Of a stretch of DNA of 42,150 bases, positions 34,628 to 42,150 are shown one piece after another. The position numbers and the translations under genes are program-made. How positions within the stretch are numbered: position 1 is the stretch's first letter; each line of letters begins with the position of its first letter. The stretch covers positions 1 through 42,150 of the forward strand of contig JAHPZE010000034.1 in the NCBI GenBank assembly GCA_019058365.1. The letters are read 5' to 3'. Under the pieces are notes generated by a model, which worked only from the letters and a program-made list of their open reading frames with translations, ran no database searches and was not told where the DNA came from. Origin of the DNA: Promethearchaeota archaeon (lineage in GTDB: Archaea > Asgardarchaeota > Lokiarchaeia > Sigyniarchaeales > SOKP01).

Positions 34628-35146
34628 TCATAAAATGCGTGTCCAAATCATTAAAATAGCTATTACCACAAGTATTGCATTAAAAATTATCCCAATAAAC
34701 CCTATTATGTTTCCAGCTTTCAAAATAGAACTTTCAGGCTCCATTTCTTTTGCTTTTTCACTATATAATTTAGATATAATTCCAAATATTATTCCCAGAA
34801 TATTTACTATTGTGAGACCTATAAGAACTCTTCTCATTAGGAAATAATAAGATATAACTGGATTCATTAATATAGTTGTTCCAAAATTAAATGCGAATGT
34901 CGCAATAACAAGAGAAATTATTCCGAAACCTAAACATATTTTCGAATTAGAACTAGTGCTTCCTTTTTTAACTGATTTTTGTTCGATTATTTGATATACT
35001 GGAGGTGAGGCTGGTGTTATTTTATATTGATCATCTTCAATCCCTAATTGAGGTGTCTCAGAAATGATTTGAATCTTATTTCCACAATTCTGACAAAACC
35101 TTTGATTTTTAATTTCTAATTTTTCTCCACAATTTTGACAATACAA
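34628..35146 (-). CDS. membrane protein with N-terminal double zinc-ribbon motif
   Basis: The protein has 172 residues and starts at TTG (35146). MYCQNCGEKLEIKNQRFCQN and CGNK give one four-Cys ribbon at residues 3-22. A disordered linker follows, then two or three helices (about 68-88, 100-122 and 143-165). The zinc-ribbon end should be cytoplasmic. Function is unknown. The plan, a zinc ribbon tied to a few helices, recurs in two other genes of this window (38277 and 40820), with the ribbon at the other end. Confidence 0.75.
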   Translation of the reverse strand: MYCQNCGEKLEIKNQRFCQNCGNKIQIISETPQLGIEDDQYKITPASPPVYQIIEQKSVKKGSTSSNSKICLGFGIISLVIATFAFNFGTTILMNPVISYYFLMRRVLIGLTIVNILGIIFGIISKLYSEKAKEMEPESSILKAGNIIGFIGIIFNAILVVIAILMIWTRIL

Positions 35147-35522
35147 GAGTTTTCTACAAAATGGATTTGATTGAATAGTTCTAAATGTTATTACTATTAT
35201 TTTAATATATTCAAATTTAATTTTTTCTATACTTCTAGAATCTTCTGTCTTTATACTAATTATAATTTGAGTACTAAGATTTAAAAATTAGATTATTTTC
35301 GGATAAATTCATTTGTACTAATAATTCTTTATAAAAATTATCATTTGGGTAATTAGATGGTTTAAAATTAAAATATTTTGTCTTTAATTCTTTGGAGAAA
35401 TAATCGTGAAATTTAAGTAGCGAAAGAATTATCTCTGTAAAAATTGTTTTTAGTGCTTTTTAAAATATAAATATAAATGGACTGTATAATTAGAATAGAA
35501 AAAATAAGTAATATAAAATTAG
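35147..35522. other. gap without a supported gene
   Basis: The minus strand is open from 35459 to 35274 with protein-like composition (FHDYFSKELKTKYFNFK and NDNFYKELLVQMNLSENN), but it has no start codon and no family match. It may be a remnant. The rest is AT-rich without repeats. Confidence 0.4.
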
Positions 35523-36875
35523 TTATACATTAGATAAAGCTATTACTTCTGCTTCTTCTCTTTCTAGTAACATTGGAGTTTTGTCCCAGCTTATTTCTTT
35601 AGGAAGTTTAAATTGCCGTAAAAACATAAAAAGATGAATAAAACCACTTATTGGAAAAAATAATAAAAGACTATAATGTTTATCACAGTATTTTCTTATA
35701 ACATTGAATAAAAAGCCAAATTGAAAGAATAGACAGGAAAGGCTCCAAATTAATAAATAAAATTCTCCAAGGAATGAATAAAGTATAGCAAATCCAATTA
35801 TTATCGGAATCCATGTATCCATATTTGCTATAACCATCATTGTCATATTTCTTGCGATAATTAAAGATTTACCATTTTTATATTCGCTTTCCATTGCCAT
35901 TAGTTGAGGCATGTCACCAATAAATCCAGCAAGCCATCGTGTACGCTGTTTTACTAATATCTCCCAATTGTTAGGGACATACTCATATATTTTTGCTTTT
36001 GGTGAAAATCGAATATCTACTCCGTCTAGATTTAGAAGTATAGAGAGATAAAGGTCTTCTGTCATAGAATCTTCGTTAAAACCCCCATATTTCCGTAGAT
36101 ATTTTGTTCTGATAGCAAAATTTCTTCCGAATGAATAAGCTGATGATCCTAATCTATTTTTAATTTCAAATAGTAATCCACCACCAGAAACAATACCGTA
36201 ATCCAGGAAGATACCCCTTGTTAATTTATTTTTTTTCCAATTCTTAACTAAAACAGGGCCTATAACAGCATTAATTTTTTCATCATGAAATGGTGATATC
36301 AAATTTCTTAGAGTATTTGGCTCTAAAATACATCCTGAATCATAAAGAACCACAATATCATTTCTTACATGATCTAAACCGTAATTAAGTGCTGCCGGTT
36401 TTCCTTTTTTAGATAAATCTTCTGATAATATTTGTATATCCATATCCTCATAATGCCTTACAAAGTTTTTACAATAATCTTTTGTCTTATCTGTTGAGCC
36501 ACTATTTACAATAATAATTTGGATATTTTCTTTAGGATATTCTGATAAAGCAATCGATTTTATTGTTCGTTCCAATAATATTTCTTCATTTTTAGAGGCT
36601 ATTAATATACTTATATTTGCATAAAATGGTGTTTTTGTTTTATAACCCCTCCCAAATGAGGCAAGGAAGTGTATTCCATAAAGAATAACAAATCCTAAGA
36701 GCATAATTAAACCAATAAAAGGAAATATGAACCACCAATAAGCTAAAGGATCTACAAAAAAAGTATCAATTGCTTCTTTTACTTTAGACGACCAAAAGGG
36801 TGGAAAATAGATGTGTATTAATACATATAAAATTACAAAAATAGATCCATATAATAAATATCTGTACAATTTCAT
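35523..36875 (-). CDS. membrane glycosyltransferase, GT2 cellulose-synthase-like
   Basis: The protein has 450 residues: two N-terminal helices (about 7-24 and 46-72), a GT2 domain and three or four C-terminal helices. Motifs are ISILIASKNEE (88-98), IIIVNSGSTDKTK, VVLYDSGCILEPNT (175-188), MTEDLYLS (271-278, the TED motif) and KQRTRW (309-314, QxxRW). These are the marks of processive or lipid-linked GT2 enzymes such as BcsA and hyaluronan synthase. The usual DxD is DSG (Asp179-Ser-Gly), a change at a metal-binding residue. GGTG before the start is a possible ribosome binding site. It follows the CDP-alcohol gene by 27 bases. Confidence 0.9.
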   Translation of the reverse strand: MKLYRYLLYGSIFVILYVLIHIYFPPFWSSKVKEAIDTFFVDPLAYWWFIFPFIGLIMLLGFVILYGIHFLASFGRGYKTKTPFYANISILIASKNEEILLERTIKSIALSEYPKENIQIIIVNSGSTDKTKDYCKNFVRHYEDMDIQILSEDLSKKGKPAALNYGLDHVRNDIVVLYDSGCILEPNTLRNLISPFHDEKINAVIGPVLVKNWKKNKLTRGIFLDYGIVSGGGLLFEIKNRLGSSAYSFGRNFAIRTKYLRKYGGFNEDSMTEDLYLSILLNLDGVDIRFSPKAKIYEYVPNNWEILVKQRTRWLAGFIGDMPQLMAMESEYKNGKSLIIARNMTMMVIANMDTWIPIIIGFAILYSFLGEFYLLIWSLSCLFFQFGFLFNVIRKYCDKHYSLLLFFPISGFIHLFMFLRQFKLPKEISWDKTPMLLEREEAEVIALSNV

Positions 36876-36902
36876 TTTTTTTAAAACACCTTTTATGGTT
36901 TT

Positions 36903-37832
36903 TTATATACTATCGATTTTTTTAAGGTTTTTCCAGATGTATCTAGCAAATAAAATCACTGAAAGTACCATAATAGCCAATAGACTGATTTGATAAATAA
37001 ACATAGCCCAAGTGATAACCCACGAGTGGGAAACCGTCCAGATCGAGGTAGCAGTGGGATTGATCAAATTTGTTATTAATACAGTGAGACTCGAAGCACC
37101 ATACATTATGTAGAATGTAGCAATAACTAACACACGTGTTATCCTTTCCCCGATAAATGGCTTTGTTTCATGTAAACCTAAACTTTCATGTTTAGCTCTC
37201 ATATACTCGTATATAAATATTAAAATTATATTTGTCCAAATCATCCATTTAAAATCTAATCCATTGATAGCTAATACTGATAAGCTTGTAGGAATGAGAC
37301 ATACTAACATTAATGTATCACTGACCCGATCAATTACATTATCTAACCAGGCACCGCTTTTAGACTTAATATTTAATAATCTCGCTATTGCTCCATCAAT
37401 CCCATCAACAATTCCAGTAAATAGTACCAAAAGAGCAAGAGCGAAAAACCAAGCGCCATAAAGGGGTTGCTGAGTAAATAAACCTAGTGTATGACCTTTT
37501 CCCGCTATAATTACACCATAAAATATGAGAAACGACAAAATTAAATTCATAAAAGATACTTTATTTGGAGTTAAACCTATTTTTATAAAAAATTTTGCGC
37601 CTTTATAAGTTATAGGCATATAAAGCAATCCTGACGGATCCTTTTTCATTTGTATAAATTGCTCTTCTAATTTGGGAGCTTGTCCATGATCTTTTAGCCA
37701 ATCTTTTATGAATTCATCACAACTCATAAATTCTTGGTTGGATTTTTTTTTAGAGATCCCACTAAGAAAGATAATTAAAAGGAGTATAAGTAGTATTAAG
37801 GGAAATACAATATTAAACACAATTTCTGTCAT
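36903..37832 (-). CDS. CDP-alcohol phosphatidyltransferase
   Basis: The protein has 309 residues with an N-terminal helix (about 5-25) and about six more. The signature D-G-x2-A-R-x8-G-x3-D-x3-D is complete: Asp146, Gly147, Ala150, Arg151, Gly160, Asp164, Asp168, with an extra Asp143. The family moves a phospho-alcohol from CDP-alcohol to an acceptor, or archaetidic acid from CDP-archaeol to inositol phosphate, glycerol phosphate or serine. Which one cannot be told. The cytoplasmic lead of about 60 residues is longer than usual. GAGG six bases before the ATG is a good ribosome binding site. It is the first gene of a two-gene operon with the GT2, suggesting a glycolipid product. Confidence 0.92.
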   Translation of the reverse strand: MTEIVFNIVFPLILLILLLIIFLSGISKKKSNQEFMSCDEFIKDWLKDHGQAPKLEEQFIQMKKDPSGLLYMPITYKGAKFFIKIGLTPNKVSFMNLILSFLIFYGVIIAGKGHTLGLFTQQPLYGAWFFALALLVLFTGIVDGIDGAIARLLNIKSKSGAWLDNVIDRVSDTLMLVCLIPTSLSVLAINGLDFKWMIWTNIILIFIYEYMRAKHESLGLHETKPFIGERITRVLVIATFYIMYGASSLTVLITNLINPTATSIWTVSHSWVITWAMFIYQISLLAIMVLSVILFARYIWKNLKKIDSI

Positions 37833-38276
37833 ATTGTCCTCTTCAGTTTTTCTAATATTTTCTTAATTAAATATTTTTGAATTTTGTAATTTTTATAAGA
37901 GTATACGAAATATTTAAACTTATTGTAAAAAGTTTTAGAATTTGACTACTTTAACAAAAAAATCAGTTATTGAATTATAATTTCTAGTTATCATTTATTC
38001 TGATTAAGTATTTTAGGATATTGATGTTTATCTTTAATCAATTTTTTATATGCAATGATGTTTGAAGGCTAATTCTTCTGGTTCTAGTATACCAATTACT
38101 ATAAAATATCAGCTTATTTAGAAAATTTAATTAATTTTTATTTAAACGAATTTTTTTTCATGTCAGGATTAATATCCAAGAGCTCGATATACTTAAGAAT
38201 TGGACCCCTAAAACATTATAAAGTATTATTTAATTATAAGAATAAATAGTCAAATAAATTTTAAAAGTTTGTAAAT
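37833..38276. other. AT-rich intergenic stretch between divergent genes
   Basis: These 444 bases separate two divergent genes and should hold both promoters. No coherent coding frame, tRNA-like fold or strong repeat was recognised. T-rich tracts near 38140-38160 are the only notable texture. Confidence 0.5.
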
Positions 38277-39113
38277 ATGTCAAGTTCTAGTTTAGAAATG
38301 AAATGGAATAAATTCGGTAAAAATTTTCTTGGTGCTGCAATTTTATGGATTTTTATATTTATTCCGTATGTAGCGTTTGGTGTTATTATTCTTCAATTTA
38401 TCTTTATAAATTTAGCATTAAATGAGATTAAAAATATAAATCATCAACTGAATAATCCAAATCTTGAAAAATTTTATTCAAAATGTTTAAAAGGGAATAT
38501 AATTAAATTGATTGGTTTAATTGTCATCAATGTTGGTGGCGCAATGATAGCTGGAGCTTTAATATTACGTCATTTTTTTAATGTTTTTCGGCCTTTATGG
38601 ATCTTTGTTCCTCCAATCGTAGTATTAATGGTTGGATTTATATTATTAATTATTGCTAGTAGCATTGAAATGCATGCTTGGGAAAATTTAAAGAGTTTCC
38701 TTCAACAAAACAAGGAAATGTTTCCAGTTAAAATAGCTAAAGATGTAATCGATGGCGCAGATAACTTAAAGTCTGGGACTTTTTCATGGGCACTCGGATT
38801 TTTATTTGTTCCTATAATAATTGGATGGATATATCAAGTAGTGGGTTATTTCAAATTAGCGTCTTTTAATAAATTGGTTCCAAAAAAGGAAGTTAAAATA
38901 ACTCCCATTCCTGAATACCAATCAACTACTACTCATATACATCAATCAACTACCGCTCCTATATATCAACCAATCCCTACTCCCATTTACCAACCAAATC
39001 CTACACTTAATTTAGAAGAAAGAGATACTTTTAATTTTTGTCCAATTTGTGGAGCGAAATTAAATCAAGCAGCTAAATTTTGTGGCGAATGTGGATCGCA
39101 ATTAAGGAGTTAA
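38277..39113 (+). CDS. membrane protein with C-terminal zinc ribbon (DUF996-like)
   Basis: The protein has 278 residues. Four hydrophobic segments (about 15-45, 72-95, 105-128 and 165-190) are followed by a Thr/Pro/Tyr/Gln linker with four imperfect copies of a PxxYQ or HxHQST unit (about 207-242), then the zinc ribbon FCPICGAKL...FCGECGSQL (about 253-276). The helix part resembles archaeal DUF996 proteins. Function is unknown; the ribbon is expected in the cytoplasm on a flexible tether. It is a single gene with its own upstream region. Confidence 0.8.
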   Translation: MSSSSLEMKWNKFGKNFLGAAILWIFIFIPYVAFGVIILQFIFINLALNEIKNINHQLNNPNLEKFYSKCLKGNIIKLIGLIVINVGGAMIAGALILRHFFNVFRPLWIFVPPIVVLMVGFILLIIASSIEMHAWENLKSFLQQNKEMFPVKIAKDVIDGADNLKSGTFSWALGFLFVPIIIGWIYQVVGYFKLASFNKLVPKKEVKITPIPEYQSTTTHIHQSTTAPIYQPIPTPIYQPNPTLNLEERDTFNFCPICGAKLNQAAKFCGECGSQLRS

Positions 39114-39271
39114 AAAGAACAATAAAAATATGTTTAACTTTTGAAAATTTTTTTTTAATTATTCTCATTTTTCAAATTGTTTGAGGAATAATTCTTAAGA
39201 TAATTTATTGAACATGCTTATAGGTAAGAATTTTATGATTCTTTTCTATACAATAATCTTGTTTAATCAAT

Positions 39272-40405
39272 TTATGCTCCTATATATGCCTCTTTAATCG
39301 CTGAACACCCTCCGCATCTTACGCAACCTGCTTTGTTTTTTAAAGGATTAACGCTATATTCTCTCATCAATTTTGCACATTTTTTATATATATCTAATAA
39401 ATCTTGATAATTTGTGATGGGTAAATCTTTTTTTCCAGGGATGGATCTTACAGGTGTAACATATGGAATCACTCCAATTGAAATAACTTTTTTCACATCT
39501 TTTATAAAATTAGATTTAGATTCTCCAAATCCAGTCAAAATATAACTACTAACTTGATTTTCTCCAAAAATGTCTATTGCGTGTCTCCAATTTTTTTCAT
39601 ATAATTCATGAGAAATGCTGAACTTACCAGGTGTAATCTCTTTTCTTAACGATTCATTAAGAACTTCTATATGAATCCCAATAGTGTCAGCTCCTGCTTC
39701 TTTTAATCTATTAATATATTCTAAATCTTCTAAAGCTTCAATTTGAACATGCAAGGGAAGATTAGGATGCTCATTTTTCACACCTTTTAACATTTCAATA
39801 TAACGATTTACCCCTTTATCAATATTTTCATCCGTTCCGCTAGTTAACGTCATGTGAGAACATCTACTTTCTTTCTTAGCAGCTGTAATTACTTCTGACA
39901 TCTGTTTTGCATTTTTTTCTTTAATTGTAGTATCATATTGTAAACTTAATTCAATACCACAAAACTTACAAGGTTCACCACATGCCCAATATACGCACTT
40001 TTGATAAATAGTACTCGCTAAACAATCGACTCCATGTACTAAAGCGATTTTTTTCATGTCAATTCCATCAGTGGTTTTCAAATCATAGAATTTTGGATTT
40101 TCAATAAGTTTTACCTTACCAAATAAGTGGTTATTAATATTATCATAAACTTCAAAAAATTCTCCTCTTTTCGCTTGCAAAACTAAATTGGTCTTATTTT
40201 TATCATTCCAAAGAGCAACATTCACTAAAGTTTTACCATCTTCTAATAAAAAGTATCTACCTCCAAGAGGTCCTGCTCCTCCTTTTCTTCCAAAATCTAT
40301 TTGAATTCCTTGTTCTCTATATAGCTTGATTAGTTCATGATCTAAATATAATCCCTTACATAACAATTCAGTCTTCTTTTTTAACACAGTTTCGGATTCT
40401 ATCAT
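39272..40405 (-). CDS. radical SAM protein, MSMEG_0568-like
   Basis: The protein has 377 residues. The cluster motif is CGEPCKFC (Cys142, 146, 149) in YWACGEPCKFCGIELSL, preceded by a lead of about 120 residues. The barrel shows MTLTSGTDENIDKG, LPLHVQIEALEDL, IGIHIEVLNESLRKEITPGK and VSSYILTGFGES, which fit the MSMEG_0568-type family as I remember it. A C-terminal CVRCGGC (about 363-369) may bind a second cluster. Bacterial members sit in a conserved nitrilase gene cluster, and none of those partners is here. The substrate is unknown. Confidence 0.82.
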   Translation of the reverse strand: MIESETVLKKKTELLCKGLYLDHELIKLYREQGIQIDFGRKGGAGPLGGRYFLLEDGKTLVNVALWNDKNKTNLVLQAKRGEFFEVYDNINNHLFGKVKLIENPKFYDLKTTDGIDMKKIALVHGVDCLASTIYQKCVYWACGEPCKFCGIELSLQYDTTIKEKNAKQMSEVITAAKKESRCSHMTLTSGTDENIDKGVNRYIEMLKGVKNEHPNLPLHVQIEALEDLEYINRLKEAGADTIGIHIEVLNESLRKEITPGKFSISHELYEKNWRHAIDIFGENQVSSYILTGFGESKSNFIKDVKKVISIGVIPYVTPVRSIPGKKDLPITNYQDLLDIYKKCAKLMREYSVNPLKNKAGCVRCGGCSAIKEAYIGA

Positions 40406-40810
40406 TGTTCCCTAAAAAAGAATTCAATATTGTCTTATTCTTTTATTGATTTAGCGTGTTTTAATTTTCTTTATGGAATTTAAATGTGGCGCGTATTTAA
40501 TTCTAAGTATTATTGAAAATAAAAATACATATCTAAAATCTTATTAATCTATCAACTATATATAAAATCATTAAAATCCAAAACATGAAAATAATAATGT
40601 ACAAGATTTCATGGATTTAGAGCGTTGTCTTGTTTACATTTAATGAAAGTTCGAAATGAATTGAAAAGAAATTTCTGAGGAATTGAATTTAAGATATTTT
40701 CCTGAATTTTTTACGTCAAGTAAAGAATTAAATAAAAAAGAAAATAATCATAACTCAGCAATTAATTTTATAATTATCACACAATCCTATATATCAAAAT
40801 TAAAAAAAAG
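40406..40810. other. AT-rich intergenic stretch between divergent genes
   Basis: These 405 bases contain no frame with recognisable protein features, no CxxC-type small gene on either strand and no strong hairpin. They must hold the promoters for the radical SAM gene (minus) and the membrane protein (plus). Confidence 0.5.
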
Positions 40811-40819
40811 TTGAGATTT

Positions 40820-41515
40820 ATGGCAAATATTAGAGATCAAATTTGGCTTTTACCTTTTGCTGGAGCTATACTTACAGCAATTAGCATTTTCACACCAACG
40901 TTAGTTTTTCACTTAGGATCATACTTTTGGCTTCAGTATATGGATGGTTTTAAGCTAATTATTGGTGGAGGATCTGGACCTTCAGTAGGATTCTTCGCTG
41001 TCCTAAGTATAATGATTATTGGGATTATTTCGACAATATTAATAGTAATATGTACAATTATTTTGTTTATCTCAGCTCTTTCCCATAGAGGAAAAGAAAT
41101 ACCTGGTTCCTGGATCGTCATTGGCATTTTCCTTATTGGAGGAACAATATTTTATATTGGAGGATCAGAGTTAGGTTATTTTATTTATAGGCTGATACAT
41201 TATGGGCTACCGGGTAGTTTTTGGCGTGGTGGTATCCCTAGTTTCGCGGTTATCGCTCCATTTATTGGAGGAGGATTGTCAATCTTAAGCGTTATTATAG
41301 GTAAAAGTGTGGGTAAAGAAGAAGTTGATATAACCCCAGTTAGTAAAGAAGCACCTTCAGTAAGCATAGATGAACCTCCTATAAAAGAAGAAATATCCCA
41401 ACCTTTCCCAACTGCGAAATTTCAAAGTGCTAAGTTTTGCCCAGTCTGTGGTGAAAAAATACTGAGCATAGAAGCTCGATTTTGCCCAAGTTGTGGAAAT
41501 AATTTGAAAAAATGA
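40820..41515 (+). CDS. membrane protein with C-terminal zinc ribbon
   Basis: I choose the ATG at 40820 (MANIRDQIW); a TTG at 40811 would add three residues. The protein has 231 residues with four helices (about 8-28, 50-84, 95-115 and 135-155), a charged Pro-rich linker (SKEAPSVSIDEPPIKEEI), and the ribbon FCPVCGEKI...FCPSCGNNLKK at the end. The plan matches the gene at 38277, though the helices differ. Function is unknown; a signalling or scaffold role for the tethered ribbon is possible. Confidence 0.78.
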   Translation: MANIRDQIWLLPFAGAILTAISIFTPTLVFHLGSYFWLQYMDGFKLIIGGGSGPSVGFFAVLSIMIIGIISTILIVICTIILFISALSHRGKEIPGSWIVIGIFLIGGTIFYIGGSELGYFIYRLIHYGLPGSFWRGGIPSFAVIAPFIGGGLSILSVIIGKSVGKEEVDITPVSKEAPSVSIDEPPIKEEISQPFPTAKFQSAKFCPVCGEKILSIEARFCPSCGNNLKK

Positions 41516-41654
41516 TAATGATGTTTTCTTTCTTAATTTATTTTTGATAAGATTTTTGTATTCCAATTTCTAAAGATTTATTAATAAATCTATTATAACC
41601 TAATTTAACAATCTCTTTTTACATTAAATAAAGAAAATTCAATGGTGCCTAATA

Positions 41655-42071
41655 ATGCCAAAAATGGAAAGAAAAATAGATATTGCCGCATCTCAAGAAA
41701 AGATTTGGCAAATTGTTGATAATGATGATGATTATCCTAGATGGAATATTGTTGTAAATGAGGTTAAAAAACTTGGTGAAGGGAATTATTTTTTCAAAAC
41801 TAATGTTGGAGATGTAACTTCCCAACGAGCAGAAACAAATCCACCTAATGACCTTTATGCAACTCAAGAAGGAAGTCCCATGACAAGTTTAGGATATTCT
41901 TTAAAGCCTAAAGGTGATGTTGTTGAAGCCACAATCTGGGCAGAATTTGATGATGAAAAACAAGAACCAATCTTAGGAATTGCTGGAGAAATGCTCTTAA
42001 AAAGCTTAAAAAAGTATGCAGAACATCTAGAATCTGGTGGAAATCCTGATGAGTTTAATAAAAAAAAATAA
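41655..42071 (+). CDS. SRPBCC (START-like / polyketide cyclase) family protein
   Basis: The protein has 138 residues. The start MERKIDIAASQEKIWQIVDN followed by DDDYPRWNIVVNEVKKL is the typical SRPBCC opening (strand, two short helices, then W). The core strands and the long C-terminal helix (GIAGEMLLKSLKKYAEHLES) complete the helix-grip fold that binds hydrophobic ligands. The ligand is unknown. It is a single gene near the window edge; the final 79 bases are T-rich with no further gene. Confidence 0.88.
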   Translation: MPKMERKIDIAASQEKIWQIVDNDDDYPRWNIVVNEVKKLGEGNYFFKTNVGDVTSQRAETNPPNDLYATQEGSPMTSLGYSLKPKGDVVEATIWAEFDDEKQEPILGIAGEMLLKSLKKYAEHLESGGNPDEFNKKK

Positions 42072-42150
42072 AATTATATTTTAACTTCTTTTTTTCATTC
42101 AGTATCTAATGAAGTATTTATTTATCTTTAATTTTTTATTTTTTTTATTC

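Noticed and set aside
35274..35459. Open minus-strand stretch with protein-like composition
   Set aside because: It has no start codon and no recognisable motif; an open frame of about 60 codons is not rare in DNA this AT-rich.
1..42150. tRNA, rRNA, CRISPR array or insertion sequence
   Set aside because: I found no T-arm/acceptor combination, rRNA-like GC-rich block, regularly spaced repeat or transposase with terminal repeats on reading both strands; a covariance-model scan was not possible.

Overview
The window is strongly AT-rich, compact archaeal DNA. Archaeal traits are the THEP1-type NTPase, separate small and large methylmalonyl-CoA mutase subunits, surface proteins held by a C-terminal membrane anchor, many small zinc-ribbon proteins, frequent TTG starts and T-rich gene ends. 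The protein style (PPC-repeat and beta-helix surface proteins, membrane proteins with a zinc-ribbon tail, a bacterial-type DnaK/DnaJ/GrpE set) resembles Asgard archaea of the Lokiarchaeia. That placement is inference: the window has no rRNA or ribosomal protein gene to test it.

Left part (1-16.3 kb): an LCM-type methyltransferase, a decayed Cys-rich gene, a large PPC-repeat surface protein, a tiny zinc-ribbon gene, a THEP1 NTPase, an alpha/beta hydrolase, and the chaperone genes dnaJ, dnaK and grpE. Among them lies a tandem duplication of about 1.5 kb carrying two beta-helix surface proteins. A Pr6Pr-type membrane protein and an MNT-HEPN pair follow.

Central part (16.3-19.4 kb): a minus-strand operon mcmA1-mcmA2-meaB for cobalamin-dependent methylmalonyl-CoA mutase. 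This holds the main discovery. mcmA2 is interrupted by a 26-nt element that folds into a textbook bulge-helix-bulge (BHB) and contains an in-frame stop. Cutting at the canonical BHB positions restores one 133-codon frame and the cobalt-ligand motif DGHDRG exactly. It is very probably a minimal archaeal mRNA intron, inside the codon for the Asp of the B12-binding motif.

Right part (19.7-42.1 kb): a radical SAM and surface-glycoconjugate region. It has three B12-binding-domain radical SAM proteins plus the remnant of a fourth, two other radical SAM proteins, an SDR, a sulfotransferase-like protein, a polysaccharide deacetylase, a LuxE-like acyl-activating enzyme, UDP-galactopyranose mutase, two family-2 glycosyltransferases, a left-handed beta-helix acyltransferase and a CDP-alcohol phosphatidyltransferase. 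Together they look like a pathway making and decorating a cell-surface glycan or glycolipid. Gene remnants at 21.8 and 26.3 kb show that the region is turning over. Three membrane proteins with zinc ribbons and an SRPBCC protein close the window. No tRNA, rRNA, CRISPR array or intact mobile element was seen.
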